NCBI RefSeq assembly: GCF_000427805.1
Contig: NZ_ATYS01000001.1
Span: forward strand, 62,152 to 126,151
Direction of reading: 5' to 3'
Length of the DNA: 64,000 bases
DNA from: Budvicia aquatica DSM 5075 = ATCC 35567
Lineage (GTDB): Bacteria; Pseudomonadota; Gammaproteobacteria; Enterobacterales; Enterobacteriaceae
This document shows positions 1 through 11,500 of the stretch, piece by piece. Under the pieces are notes generated by a model. That model worked only from the letters and a program-made list of their open reading frames with translations, was not told the origin of the DNA and did no database searches. The position numbers and the translations under genes are program-made. Each line of letters opens with the position of its first letter. Within the stretch, counting starts at the first letter, position 1.

Positions 1-567
1 GCTATCAGCAAATGCGGCGAGCTTTAGCGACTCTTTTACCAGTTTTTCATTTAGCTCATCGTGAAAGTCTTCTTCACTGGATAAGTTAACCGCAACCAGC
101 GCTTTACCATGTTCAGGCCATGGTTGATCTTTAACGATCCATACCGGACAAGGACATTTTCTTAACAGATGCCAATCGACCGGCGTAAAAATCACGGCTT
201 CAAGCCGATCTTGTTGATGGGCTGCTTTTAGCAGTAGGTCATGATCGCAATCGATGACTTCTTCGATAACGGCTTCGTGGTAACGTTTATGCCATACCAC
301 TTTAATTTCAATCTCAACGCCTGATTCAATATAGTAATGGCTTAGCTGTCTTATCCAGGCAACTCGTTGGTCAATAGCACTTTGGCGCATTGCCATACGT
401 TCATCTTGTGATAACAGACTGGTCACTTCATAAGAAAAATCGTAAATAGGCAGAAATGCTTTAATTTTCCCACCGTTGCGGCGAACAAGATAAACAGCAC
501 GCCGCAGGGCCGCCTGATCTTCTTCGTTAGGATCAATTGCAACAATAAGATTTCGATAGTGTGTCAT
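1..567 (-). CDS. uspE: Universal stress protein E, 5' part (runs off the window edge)
   Basis: The reading frame starts with ATG at 567 (reverse strand) behind a GTGGAGG ribosome site and stays open to base 1, so about 189 N-terminal residues are present and the end is missing. It begins [20 protein letters not shown] and continues with the UspA-fold pattern; the typical UspE has two tandem Usp domains in about 315 residues, so this is the first domain and part of the linker or second domain. UspE is a cytoplasmic stress protein linked in E. coli to DNA-damage resistance, motility and aggregation. In E. coli it also lies immediately downstream of fnr in the same direction, which supports the call. 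Confidence 0.9.
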   Translation of the reverse strand, partial: MTHYRNLIVAIDPNEEDQAALRRAVYLVRRNGGKIKAFLPIYDFSYEVTSLLSQDERMAMRQSAIDQRVAWIRQLSHYYIESGVEIEIKVVWHKRYHEAVIEEVIDCDHDLLLKAAHQQDRLEAVIFTPVDWHLLRKCPCPVWIVKDQPWPEHGKALVAVNLSSEEDFHDELNEKLVKESLKLAAFADS

Positions 568-762
568 ACAGCCTCCACCTGTGAATTAAACGATATAACT
601 AAAGAGTAAACCATATCGTAAGAACAGAATAGGGCAGGAACGGGACTGGGATCAATATTTTGGCAAATTTGAGGTTAACATATTAAAAATAAATGAATTA
701 TTGAACAAAAAACTCGCGGTGTCAGGCTGAGGAATAAAAGGAAGACAAATTATTGATTGAAT

Positions 763-796
763 GTCTGGCCGATAGCTTGTGATCTATCGACCAGAC
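763..796. terminator. Hairpin between fnr and uspE
   Basis: Inverted repeat GTCTGG-c-CGATAG, 8-base loop, CTATCG-a-CCAGAC, just after the fnr stop codon. It lacks a clean T-run, so it may be a weak terminator or a 3'-end stabilising hairpin. Confidence 0.5.
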
Positions 797-803
797 GTTA
801 AGA

Positions 804-1553
804 TTAATCGTTTTGGTTTTGGCCTGCTAAATCAGCCAGGGTATCAATATCTTGAATGGTAATATACTTACCTTTTACACTCAGGATTTCACTCTTTTGA
901 AAACGGCCTAGCAGGCGGCTGATGGTTTCAACCGTCAGGCCTAAATAGTTACCGATATCACCGCGAGTCATGGTCAGGCGGAATTCTCTTGGTGAAAAAC
1001 CACGCTGAGCAAAACGGCGAGAGAGATTATAAATAAAGGCGGCCAGGCGCTCTTCGGCATTCTTCTTAGACAATAATAAAATCATGTCCTGATCGCCTTT
1101 AATTTCACCGCTCATTAAGCGCATGATTTGCTGGCGTAAGCTTGGCATTTTTCCGGACAAATCATCCAGAACTTCATAAGGAATTTCACAGACCATTGAC
1201 GTTTCTAAGGCCTGAGCAAAGCTTGGGTGCATATGAGTGCTGATAGCATCAAAGCCAACTAAATCGCCCGCTAAATGAAAGCCGGTAATTTGCTCATCAC
1301 CTTGTTCAGTAATGGTATAGCTTTTGATAGTACCCGAACGAATGGCGTATAGAGACTTAAGATCGTCGCCGGCCTTAAATAAAGCCTGGCCTTTCTGGAT
1401 GGGCTTTTTGTGCTCAATAATATTGTCGAGCTGATTCAGTTCATGCTCATTCAGCGTAAAAGGAATGCATAGCGGGCTGATACAGCAATCCTGACAGTGA
1501 ATTGCACAACCGCCTGATTGTATACGCCGAATAGTTCGCTTTTCCGGAATCAT
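804..1553 (-). CDS. fnr: FNR, oxygen-sensing global transcription regulator
   Basis: 249 residues, the normal FNR length. The iron-sulfur ligands are all in the E. coli positions: C20, C23, C29 and C122; they hold the oxygen-labile [4Fe-4S] cluster that lets FNR dimerise and bind DNA without oxygen. A cyclic-nucleotide-binding-like beta barrel (about residues 30-145), dimerisation helix and C-terminal helix-turn-helix follow; the recognition helix [13 protein letters not shown] contains the E, S and R residues known to read TTGAT half-sites. It sits upstream of uspE as in E. coli. An FNR box lies in its own promoter, as expected for negative autoregulation. Several other genes here (Fet operon, chuW, dcuC) are of the kind FNR controls. 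Confidence 0.98.
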   Translation of the reverse strand: MIPEKRTIRRIQSGGCAIHCQDCCISPLCIPFTLNEHELNQLDNIIEHKKPIQKGQALFKAGDDLKSLYAIRSGTIKSYTITEQGDEQITGFHLAGDLVGFDAISTHMHPSFAQALETSMVCEIPYEVLDDLSGKMPSLRQQIMRLMSGEIKGDQDMILLLSKKNAEERLAAFIYNLSRRFAQRGFSPREFRLTMTRGDIGNYLGLTVETISRLLGRFQKSEILSVKGKYITIQDIDTLADLAGQNQND

Positions 1554-1575
1554 AGAATATCGCTCTTCAATTTAT

Positions 1576-1589
1576 TTGATATGAGTCAA
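1576..1589. promoter_or_regulatory. FNR box in the fnr promoter
   Basis: TTGAT-atga-GTCAA, 9 of 10 informative bases of TTGATN4ATCAA, centred about 30 bases upstream of the fnr start codon. Negative autoregulation of fnr is known in E. coli; its operation here is inferred. Confidence 0.7.
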
Positions 1590-2348
1590 TTTTAACAGTT
1601 TTTCTGGAAATAGGTAAGGCTTGTAAAAAAGTGAACTGATGAGTTGTGAACAATGTGGCATATAAAATGCTAATAGGCTGTTTTATAATCAATTAAATCC
1701 ATGAATGAGTGAAGCAACGCTTTGCATGCATGGTCAAAAAATAATCGCTTGTCTATTTTTTGGACTCAAAATCTCGATTAATCGTTAAAAAAAATCAATA
1801 AACGGATGTTTACACTAAGACTGTTCGATTTTTTGAGAAAAAAAGCTGAACAGGCTTTCTGATAACTCCATTATTTTAATTTTTTATTAACATTATGATC
1901 ATGTTCTTATGAAAAAACTGCTTTCGTTAACGAAAATGACATAAATTAATCGGTTCGATGAATGACCCTTTTTTGATTCTTCAAAGTTAAATACACATGG
2001 CATGATAATTTTTAACATGGTGATTGAACAGGCCAATTAGCTATTTAATAGATTGTCGTCTAAAAATTTAAGTTGAAGTATGTCTGGTTTCAATATCGAA
2101 AATAATACGTCAAATAAAAAATTAACGTCATGGTTTTGAGCTTGGCGACTTTATTATCAGTTATTTTCTTTAAATTATGAATTATTGGCTAATAAAATGC
2201 TGATTGAATAAATTTGTAATTAGGTTAATAAGTACTAAATTACACTTATTTTAATGCATTGATTTTAATTGTAAATTTATTTTTATTCCGAATTTGTGAT
2301 ATTTTCATGGCGATATAGCCACTTTTTTACATTTATCTACCAATATGA
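1590..2348. other. AT-rich intergenic region upstream of the adhesin operon
   Basis: About 760 bases without a convincing gene, very AT-rich with many A and T runs. Together with the next 240 bases it forms a roughly 1 kb leader between fnr and the adhesin gene. Such tracts commonly bind H-NS; that is inference. ogt, which follows fnr in E. coli on this side, is absent. Confidence 0.6.
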
Positions 2349-2370
2349 AAATGTGATTTGAATCACATTT
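2349..2370. promoter_or_regulatory. Consensus CRP (cAMP receptor protein) site
   Basis: A palindrome with half-sites AAATGTGAT and ATCACATTT around the 4-base centre TTGA. All 18 outer bases match the 22-bp ideal CRP site. It is centred about 232 bases upstream of the adhesin ATG. Candidate core elements downstream are TTGGAA (2393-2398) and TATACC (2417-2422), but they are weak and the start site is not certain. Confidence 0.8.
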
Positions 2371-2591
2371 TGGTGATTGTTTTATGTAGGGCTTGGAAAA
2401 ACTTCGAATACGCACATATACCTATTGTTACAGGTAAACATAACAATAAATTATATTCAGTAAGGTTATTTTTCGCTTTAACTGAAAGATAAAAAGTAAT
2501 CATTGTTTTTTTGATAATTAATGCTGACTTTCGGGGCGGTAGTTTTTTTGCGTCAAATTTACATACGTCAACGAACATTGAGGGTATTACT

Positions 2592-5500
2592 ATGGCTGAG
2601 AATGTTGGCAATAACGGTGTGGCAGAAATTTTATCCCGCCAGTCAGGCTCTATGACGTCAAGCGTTGCTTCAGAAGGGGCGAACGTTACGCTTAGTGAAA
2701 GTAGCGTGATAAAGATTCAGGGCTCTCCTGAAATGGTTATGAACTATGAGCGTCAGGGTAATGACCTGATTATTCATATGAAAGATGGTTCAACCACCCG
2801 TTATAAGAACTTTTTCTCGGTAGATGAGGAAGGCCGCCATAGTGAATTGGTATTTGATGACGGTGTTACTATTCAACATGCCGTATTTCCGTTTGCCACC
2901 GACGTAGCCTCTCCGGTAGAAGCCATTGCTATATCACCTCAGTTTGAAACGATAGCCGATATCTCAGCGTTAACGACTGAAAATACCTCTTCAATCAATA
3001 CGTTTTTGCTTGGTGTACTCGGATTTTTAGCCATCGGCGGCGGCGTAGCCGCACTGGCATCAAGTCATAGCGGTAGCGGTAGTCATAAAAACGGCGCAAA
3101 TAATGATAATAATCCGGGTGGCAATACTGATAATCTGCCACCAACCTTAACGGTTAACCCGCTGTCTGATGACAATATTCTGAATACCAGTGAGGTTAAA
3201 GCCGGTCAGAGATTCAGTGGCTCAACAACCAACGTTGAGGCTGGCCAGATAGTTACCGTCGTATTAAATGATAAGACGTATCTTGGCGTGGTGGGTGCCG
3301 ATGGCAAATGGCAGGTGACGATACCTGCGGCTGACTTCCTACTGATGCAAGACGGTAGTTATAGTCTGACGGTAACTACTTCGGATAAAGCCGGGCATAT
3401 TGTTGATAAAACCGTAAATATCACCATTGATACTACCGCACCTGATATTACCCTCGACGCTTTTACCGGTGATAATTTCATCGATGCGGTGGAAGTAAAA
3501 AGTAGCCAAACGGTTTCTGGTAGCGTTTCTGTTAGCGAGACAGGGCAAACGGTTACCGTTCAGCTGAATGGCAAAAGTTATACCACCATCGCTGGCAGTG
3601 ATGGCAAGTGGAGCTTAAGCGTTCCGACTGCTGACTTGCAAGCTATGGCAGACGGTGCTTATTCCCTAACGGTTTCTGTGCGTGACGTCGCCGGGCAGTC
3701 TGCATCGCTTACTCACCAAATTACCGTCGATGCCACCACACCGTTGATTAAGATTGATCCTATCGGGGCTGATAACTACCTAAACCAGCAGGAAGCGCAG
3801 GCTCCACTGACTATTGGCGGTTCATCGGCCCACGTGTCTGCCGGTGAAACGGTCACCGTAACGCTCAATGGCAAAACGTATACTACAACGATAAACGGAG
3901 ATGGAAGCTGGAAGGTCAGTATTTCCAGTAATGACCTGAATTTGATAGCCGACGGCCCCTACAACATTGTAGCCACGGTACCGGACGGTAAAGGCAATAC
4001 CTTGACCGGAGTACTTCCGATTGACGTTGATCTCACTCCGCCAACGCTGATGTTAAATGACTTTGCCACTGACAATATTTTAGGTGCGGGAGAGTTAAAC
4101 AGCGTTCAGAGCCTGAGCGGCAGTGCCTCCGTGACTGAAGCGGGCCAGAATGTCATTATTGTACTCAATGGAAAAAACTATACGACAAAGGTACAAACTG
4201 ACGGTAGCTGGAACCTGAATATTCCTGCTGCCGATCTAAAACTACTGAGCGACGGTATTGCAGATATAAAAGTTTCCCTTAAAGATCTGGCCGGTAATAT
4301 CGTCAGTGAGACGCTTTCTCTCGATGTGATAATCAACAATTTGCCAAATGTCAGCGTAAATTCACCGTTTGGTGGCAGCAAATTAAATGCCATTGAAGCG
4401 GCTCTGGATCAGGCAATTAGCGGTTCTACCGGCGTCAGTGGAGCAGGGCAATCCGTTTTAGTCAGCTTCAATAATCAAACGTATCAAGCAACGGTTGATA
4501 ATAGCGGCAACTGGAGCCTAAGCATCCCATCAGCAGACCTGATCCAGATTCAAGACGGCAGCACTAATCTCACCGTCACGGCAACCGACCGAGCGGGTAA
4601 TAAGAGCGTATTAACTGAGTCTATCGGTATATACATTAACCATTTACCGTCGGCGACGCTAAATACGCCGTTTGGCACTGGTTTTTTGAATGCTGAAGAA
4701 AGCCAGTCCAGCCAAACGCTGAGCGGCACTACCGGGGTTTCCGGTTCAGGTCAGAGCGTTATTGTTAAAATCGATGGTAATAGCTATACGGCCAACGTGG
4801 CAAATGACGGAAGTTGGACGTTGGTATTGACCACAGATCAGCTTGGAGCATTATCAACAGGCCCGCTGACGGTAGTAGTGACCGTGTCGGATGCGGCTAA
4901 TAACCAACAGACTATCCAAAGTGGCATCGTCGTTGACCGGGATATTCCGGTGTTAACGGTAGATCAGATTTCAGGCGATGGTGTGATTAATTCGCTGGAA
5001 ATACTTAATCCAGTGGAGATTAAAGGCAGCGCCTCCGTTGGTGATGCAGGTCAACAGGTCAAAGTGACCATTGGCGGCATAACCTACAGCGGTATGGTTC
5101 AAGGTGACGGTAGCTGGACTATTACGTTACCGTCAGGCAGTTTAAACGGAATTCAAGATGGCAAACTTAGTTTAGATCTGTCGCTGACCGATCAGGCCGG
5201 AAATACCGGTCATTCAATAAAAAATGTGATTATTGATGCCGATCCGGCCAACCTCCCTACGCTGACTATCAACACTATCTCTGACGATAATTACATCAAT
5301 CAGAAAGAGTCCGGACAATCATTAGAAATTTCCGGTACCACGAAAAATGTTGAGATCGGCCAGCTAGTGACTGTGAATATTAACGGTCAGATACATACTG
5401 CGAGCGTGGGTTCAGACGGTAACTGGTCATTCACCATTGATGCTAGTGAAGTCGGCGCTCTTAGTGACGGCCAGGGCACGATTACCGCAAAGGTCACCGA

Positions 5501-8500
5501 TAAAGCGGGTAACCCGGCGAACAGTGCTCATACCATCACCGTTATTGCTGATGCGGCTGATTTACCGGTTATTCATATCAATGCCGTTTCCGATAATGAC
5601 CGGGTTAATAGTGATGAAAAGAACGGGCCACTGATAATTTCCGGCACCACTCAAAACATTGATGTTAATACACTGGTAACGATTAAATTCAATGGACAAA
5701 GCTACACCACTAAGGTTGATTCAGACGGTAACTGGCGCTATGAACTGGATGCCGATACGGTTAACGGATTATCGGACAAACAGTATACCGTTGAAGCCAG
5801 CGTTGATGATGCGGCTCAAAATCAGGCCACCGCCAGCCATACGTTTACCGTAGATTCAAAACTGCCACTGTTAACTGTCGATCTTTTTGCCAGCGATAAT
5901 ATTCTGAATTTGGCCGAAGCGACTTTAGGTCAGTCGCTGACGGGCCAAACGGACGCCGGGCTGAAAGTCACCCTGACGATTAACAATATAGATTATTCAG
6001 CAACGGCTGATATCGATGGTTACTGGCGTATTCAGCTATCGAGCAGCGTGCTATTAGGCTTAGCGGAAGAGACCAATACGTTCACGCTTAAGGTGACTGA
6101 CGGCGCTGGTAATACCACAACCAAAACGGTTGATGTAACGGTAGCCACCCACATTTTACCGGGCTTAACGGTAGACACAATATTTCAAGACGGCCTGTTA
6201 AGCCTGAATGACACCACGTTGGATAACCTGATAACCGGCACTTACACCAACTTACCCGCCAACGCTAAAATTACCGTTACTATCGGTGATTCGGTATTTG
6301 AAGGAAGTGTCGATAGTAACGGCCATTGGAGCGTTACCGTTCCGGCTAATTCGCTGAACGTACTTAATCTTGTGCAGGATGGGCAATTACAGATTGGTAT
6401 TACTGCCGCTGATGATGCTGGTAATAAAGCCAGTACCAGCGGCTCACTGGACGTATATATTCATAATCTACCCAATCCGTCGATCAATCTGCCGTTTGGT
6501 GATGGCGACTTAAATGCTAAAGAGGCGTTGGTCGATCAATTGATAACCGGTAGCACCGGCGTTAAAGGCGGCGGGCAAACGGTCATTGTCAGTATTGATG
6601 GCAAAGATTATAACGCCGACGTTAGCGTTAACGGCAGCTGGACGGTGACCATTCCGAAAGAAGATCTCGCGTTATTGGTGGATAAAACCCATAACCTTAG
6701 CGTAGAGGTAACCGATAAAGCCGGTAATACTGGCACTATAGAGCTTGATTTTGATTCTATTATTCACCTGACGCCGCTACCGACCATCGTACGGCCGTTT
6801 GATGACGGCAAGCTTAGTATTGATGAGTCTCAATTAGCCTCCAGCCTGAGCGGTACCACTGGTGCGACGGGAGCGGGGCAGACTGTCACTGTTTCTATTA
6901 ATGGAACCAATTATCCCGGCGTTACCGTAGACGACCAAGGGAACTGGACAATGCCTTTAACGATAGACCAGCTTGGGGCATTGCCGGACGGTACTTTGCC
7001 GATCACGGTAACGGTCACTGACAAGGTAGGTAACACCAATAGTACCAGTATAGATTTGGGCGTTTATACCCACACTATGCCAGCACCGACCGTTAATACG
7101 CCTTTCCTTGACGGTATTCTAAATCATCAAGAAGCGTTGAACGGTCAGCTTTTAACCGGAAAAACCGGGCTGATAGGCGCCGACCAAACCGTCACGGTCT
7201 CGATTGACGGTGGCCCGGCTCAACAGGCAATCGTGAATGCCTCAGGACAATGGCAGTTAGCGTTAACCGATGATTTTCTTACCGGGCTGGATGCTGGCCC
7301 ACATACCATTAGCGTAACGGCCAGCGATGCGGCAAATAATCACGCCACCGGTGCCGACGTTAGTTTTACATCTTCTCAAACGCTGCCAACTCCCGGATTT
7401 ACTGAACTGTTTGGTAATGATGGTTATCTCAGCTTAAGCGACGCTTCAAATGCTATGTTGATTAGCGGAACCACCGGAGTGACCTCGGGCAGTTCAGTGG
7501 CCACGCTAATGATTGATCTGAATGGTGTTCAATACCCGGCCATGGTTAATGGCAATACCTGGACGGTGAATATACCGGCCAATGCGCTTAACGGACTGGT
7601 TGACCAACTACATACGATTACCATTACGGTGACGGATGATGCGGGTAACACCAATACTTATAGTGAAGACTTTACTAGCCTGATTCACAACGTGCCAAAA
7701 CCGGTGATTGAGACCATTTTTGGCGATGGATATCTTAACCAAGCAGAAGCCGGTTTAGATCAAACCATTACCGGCAACACCGGTGCGACCGGAGCACAAC
7801 AGCAGGTTACCGTGACACTCAATAATAAACCTTATACCGTGACTGCCGGAACCGATGGTCACTGGGTGGTGACGGTTCCGAGTGCCGATCTGTTAATGCT
7901 TCAGGATGGCACCCCAGCGGTTACCGTGAAGGTTCAGGACGTTGCGGGTAATACCGCCACCTCATCGGGCAGCGTGGTTGTGGTTATTGATAGCGCCGAC
8001 CTCCCGACCATTACCATTGATAATTTTGCCGGTGACAATATTCTGACTACGGCGGAAAGCCACCAGCTACAAACGATTAGCGGTACAACGACGAACATAG
8101 CCGTTGGACAACCGGTGACGATTACCCTGAACGGTAAAAGTTATAGCGCAAAAGTCGGCGGTGACGGTAAGTGGAGCGTAAACGTTCCGGTTGCCGATGC
8201 AACGGCGTTAACCGCTAACGGTGCAGGAACAAATATTCATGCACAGGTAAGCGATAACGCAGGAAACCTGGCAACGGGCGACCATTCATTCACCGTTGAT
8301 ACCAGCTTACCGCCACCGATTATTACCATCGACCCGGTTACCGGCGATAACGTGGTTATTGCCGATGAAGTCAATCTCCTGATGACCATCGGGGGTAAAG
8401 CACCTTTTGCCATCGGGCAATTAGTGAACGTAACGATTCAATATGACGGCGTTGCCGTACCTTATGTCACATCGACGTTGGTTAATCCTGACGGAACCTG

Positions 8501-11500
8501 GGACGTTGCGTTTATCGGTAATCTAGCCTTTCTTCAAAATGGTAACTATACCGTCACCGCGAGTACCGCTGGCCTTGGTGGCACAGGTACCGCCGAGGTT
8601 AATGTCTTAGTTGATACCCAGTTACCGGCCTTAACCGTTAATCAGTTCGCTGGCGACGATCGTTTAAGCCACGCTGAAGCCGGGATTGCTCAATCACTCT
8701 CAGGTAGCACAACCGCAGATGAAGCCGGTCACACGGTGACCATTAAGCTTAACGGTAAAACCTACTATGCGGTTGTAGACCAGGACGGTAACTGGAGTAC
8801 CCGTATTCCTTCCGCTGATTTGCAAGCGTTGACTCAAGGCCCGAATAGCGCTGAAGTCACGTTGATCGACGATCATGGTAATAAACAGATTATCGACCAT
8901 AGCTTTGTGGTTAACAGCGATCTACCGCTTTTGTCTATTGACGTTATCGCCACTGACAATATTTTGACTCTGGTTGAAACCTTATTAGGTCTGGTCATTG
9001 GCGGCAACGGTGAAATAGGTGCACAAATTAACGTCACGGTAGGTAGCCTGATTAGTACCACCGTCACCGTTGATGGCACCGGTCACTGGAGCCTTAATCT
9101 AAGCCACTCAGATTTACTCAAGCTGGCTGATGGTCCGCTATCGATTAGCGCATCGGTAACCGACAGCGACGGTAATGCCAACAGCGTGAACGCTACGCTA
9201 AACGTTGCGCTTAATCAGGCGCTAGATTTAGTGCTGGATCCGGTGTTTGGCGGCGGTGGTTTACTGAACCAGTTGGAATCCGAAATTACTCAGGTATTGA
9301 GTGGTACCGTTTTAGGTAACTCCGTTGGTGCGGTGGTGAAATTAACCCTAAATGGCGAGATATTTTCCGCTACGGTAGGTGCCGGAGGCAAGTGGAGTAT
9401 CAATATCGAACCCGGATTCTTGGCCAATATCCCGGATGGCATTCAGAATATTGATGTGACCGTTACTGATATTAACGGCAACACCGCCAAAGATGTCCTT
9501 CATCTGGATATCGTTACCCACAATCTGCCATCGTTTGGCTTGCTAGATCCGATCTTTGGTGATAACGGTTTGCTTAACGCTGTTGAGGCTTTGACCGATC
9601 AAACTATTGGCGGTGTGATTAACAATGTAAAAGTTGGTGACACCGTCACGATTAATCTGGGTAGTCTGAGCTACCAAACCACTATTCAGGCCGGAGGCGT
9701 CTGGAGTTATATCATTCCGCCTACCGATTTAAGCAAATTACTGGACGGCAATACGGTACTAAGCGTGAGCGTAACTGACCACGTGGGTAACGTTGTGACT
9801 AACAATGTGAATGTCGGTATTCATATTCATAATCTGCCTACCGTCAGTCTGGATCCTATTTTTGGCGACGGTATTCTTAATGTGCTTGACCTGCTTACCG
9901 GTCAGGTGATTAGCGGAACGGTTCAAAATGCAGCAGTGGGCGATAAAATTTCTATTACCATCGGTTCAGTTAGCGCCGTTGCTTATGTTGGTACCGGAGG
10001 GAAATGGAGCGCGACCATTTTACCTATTGATTTGCAAAAGCTAACCGATGGTAGTTTAACGGTTAACGTTAGCATCGAAGATCAGGCAGGTAATACGGGT
10101 TCTACAGCCGGGTCACTAGGCGTTCACGTGAGTTTACCGACTATCACGCTGGATCCAATATTTGGCGACGGATTATTAAGCGCGGCCGATGCATTAGTAT
10201 CGCAGGTTATTGGCGGCACCATCCCGGGTGTGGGCGGTGCCGGTGCCCATATTCAAGTGACGTTAGGAAATAATAAAGTTCTGAACGCGACCGCTGATGC
10301 TAACGGTAAATTTAACATCAGGGTACAGCCGTCAGATTTGATCGGACTGGCTGATAATCTGCAGAGCGTAGCTGTCAAAGTAACCGACAATTTCGGTAAC
10401 ACGAATACCATCAATGGTAACCTTGATGTGTTAGTCAATAATCTACCGGTTATCCACTTAGGCACTATCTTTAACGGCGACGGATTCCTTAATGCCGCCG
10501 AGGCAGTACTGACTCAAACGATTACCGGAACCATCACTAACGCCAGTGCTGGCAGCTCGGTGGTGGTGAAAATCGGTGCTAATTCGATAACTGCAATTAT
10601 TGACTCAAGCGGCAACTGGTCGGCTTCTTTAACGCCGGAAATCTTAAAAACGCTGGTCGATGGCGATCTGACCTTTAGCGTCACGCTAACCGACCGGGTT
10701 GGAAATACCAGTAGCGTGGGTGGTGGTGTACATATTGCCATTCATAACCTACCAACGTTAACGCTGGATCCTATATTTGGTGATGGCGTGCTCAGCATCG
10801 CTGATTTACTGACTTCACAAGCTATCACTGGCACAGTCACTAATCTGACTGCCGGTTCCAAAGTGGATATTACGCTCGGCGCATTTTCGTATCAGGCCAG
10901 CGTAGACGCGGCCGGTAAATGGAGCCTAACGGTTCCGACCCTGGATCTAAAAACGTTATTGGATGGTCCACTGACCATCGATGCTTCAGTCAAAGATGCT
11001 GCCGGTAATGGTGCATCTAAGCAAGCAAGCCTATCGGTGCAGATTAATCTATTACCAACCCTGACGCTGGATCCTCTTTTTGGCGATGGGTTACTCAATC
11101 TGGCTGATTCATTGTTGACTCAAACCATCAGCGGAACCTCAACCAATGCGATAGGGTCTGTGGTTAATGTCACGATAGGGACTAAAACCTTTACCGCTAC
11201 CGTCAGTGCTAACGGTAAGTGGTCGATTAGCCTATCGCCTGGCGATTTAACTACCTTAACCGATGGTCATTTTACGGTAGGCGCCTCAATAACCAACGCC
11301 GCCGGTCATAGTGCAAACGCCAGCGCAGGTTTGGATATCGGCATTCACAACCTGCCAACGGTTAATCTCGATCTGCCCAATATTTTTGGCGGAGATTTTT
11401 ACCTTAACTTAGCTGAATCAGCAGCACTGCAAACTATCGATGGTATCGCCACTAACGCTATCGGTGGTTCGGTTGTCGTGACGTTTAATAATCATACTTA

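Noticed and set aside
2511-2591. Longer N-terminus of the adhesin (27 residues)
   Set aside because: No ribosome site at 2511, residues unlike the family; ATG 2592 has GAGGG at good spacing.
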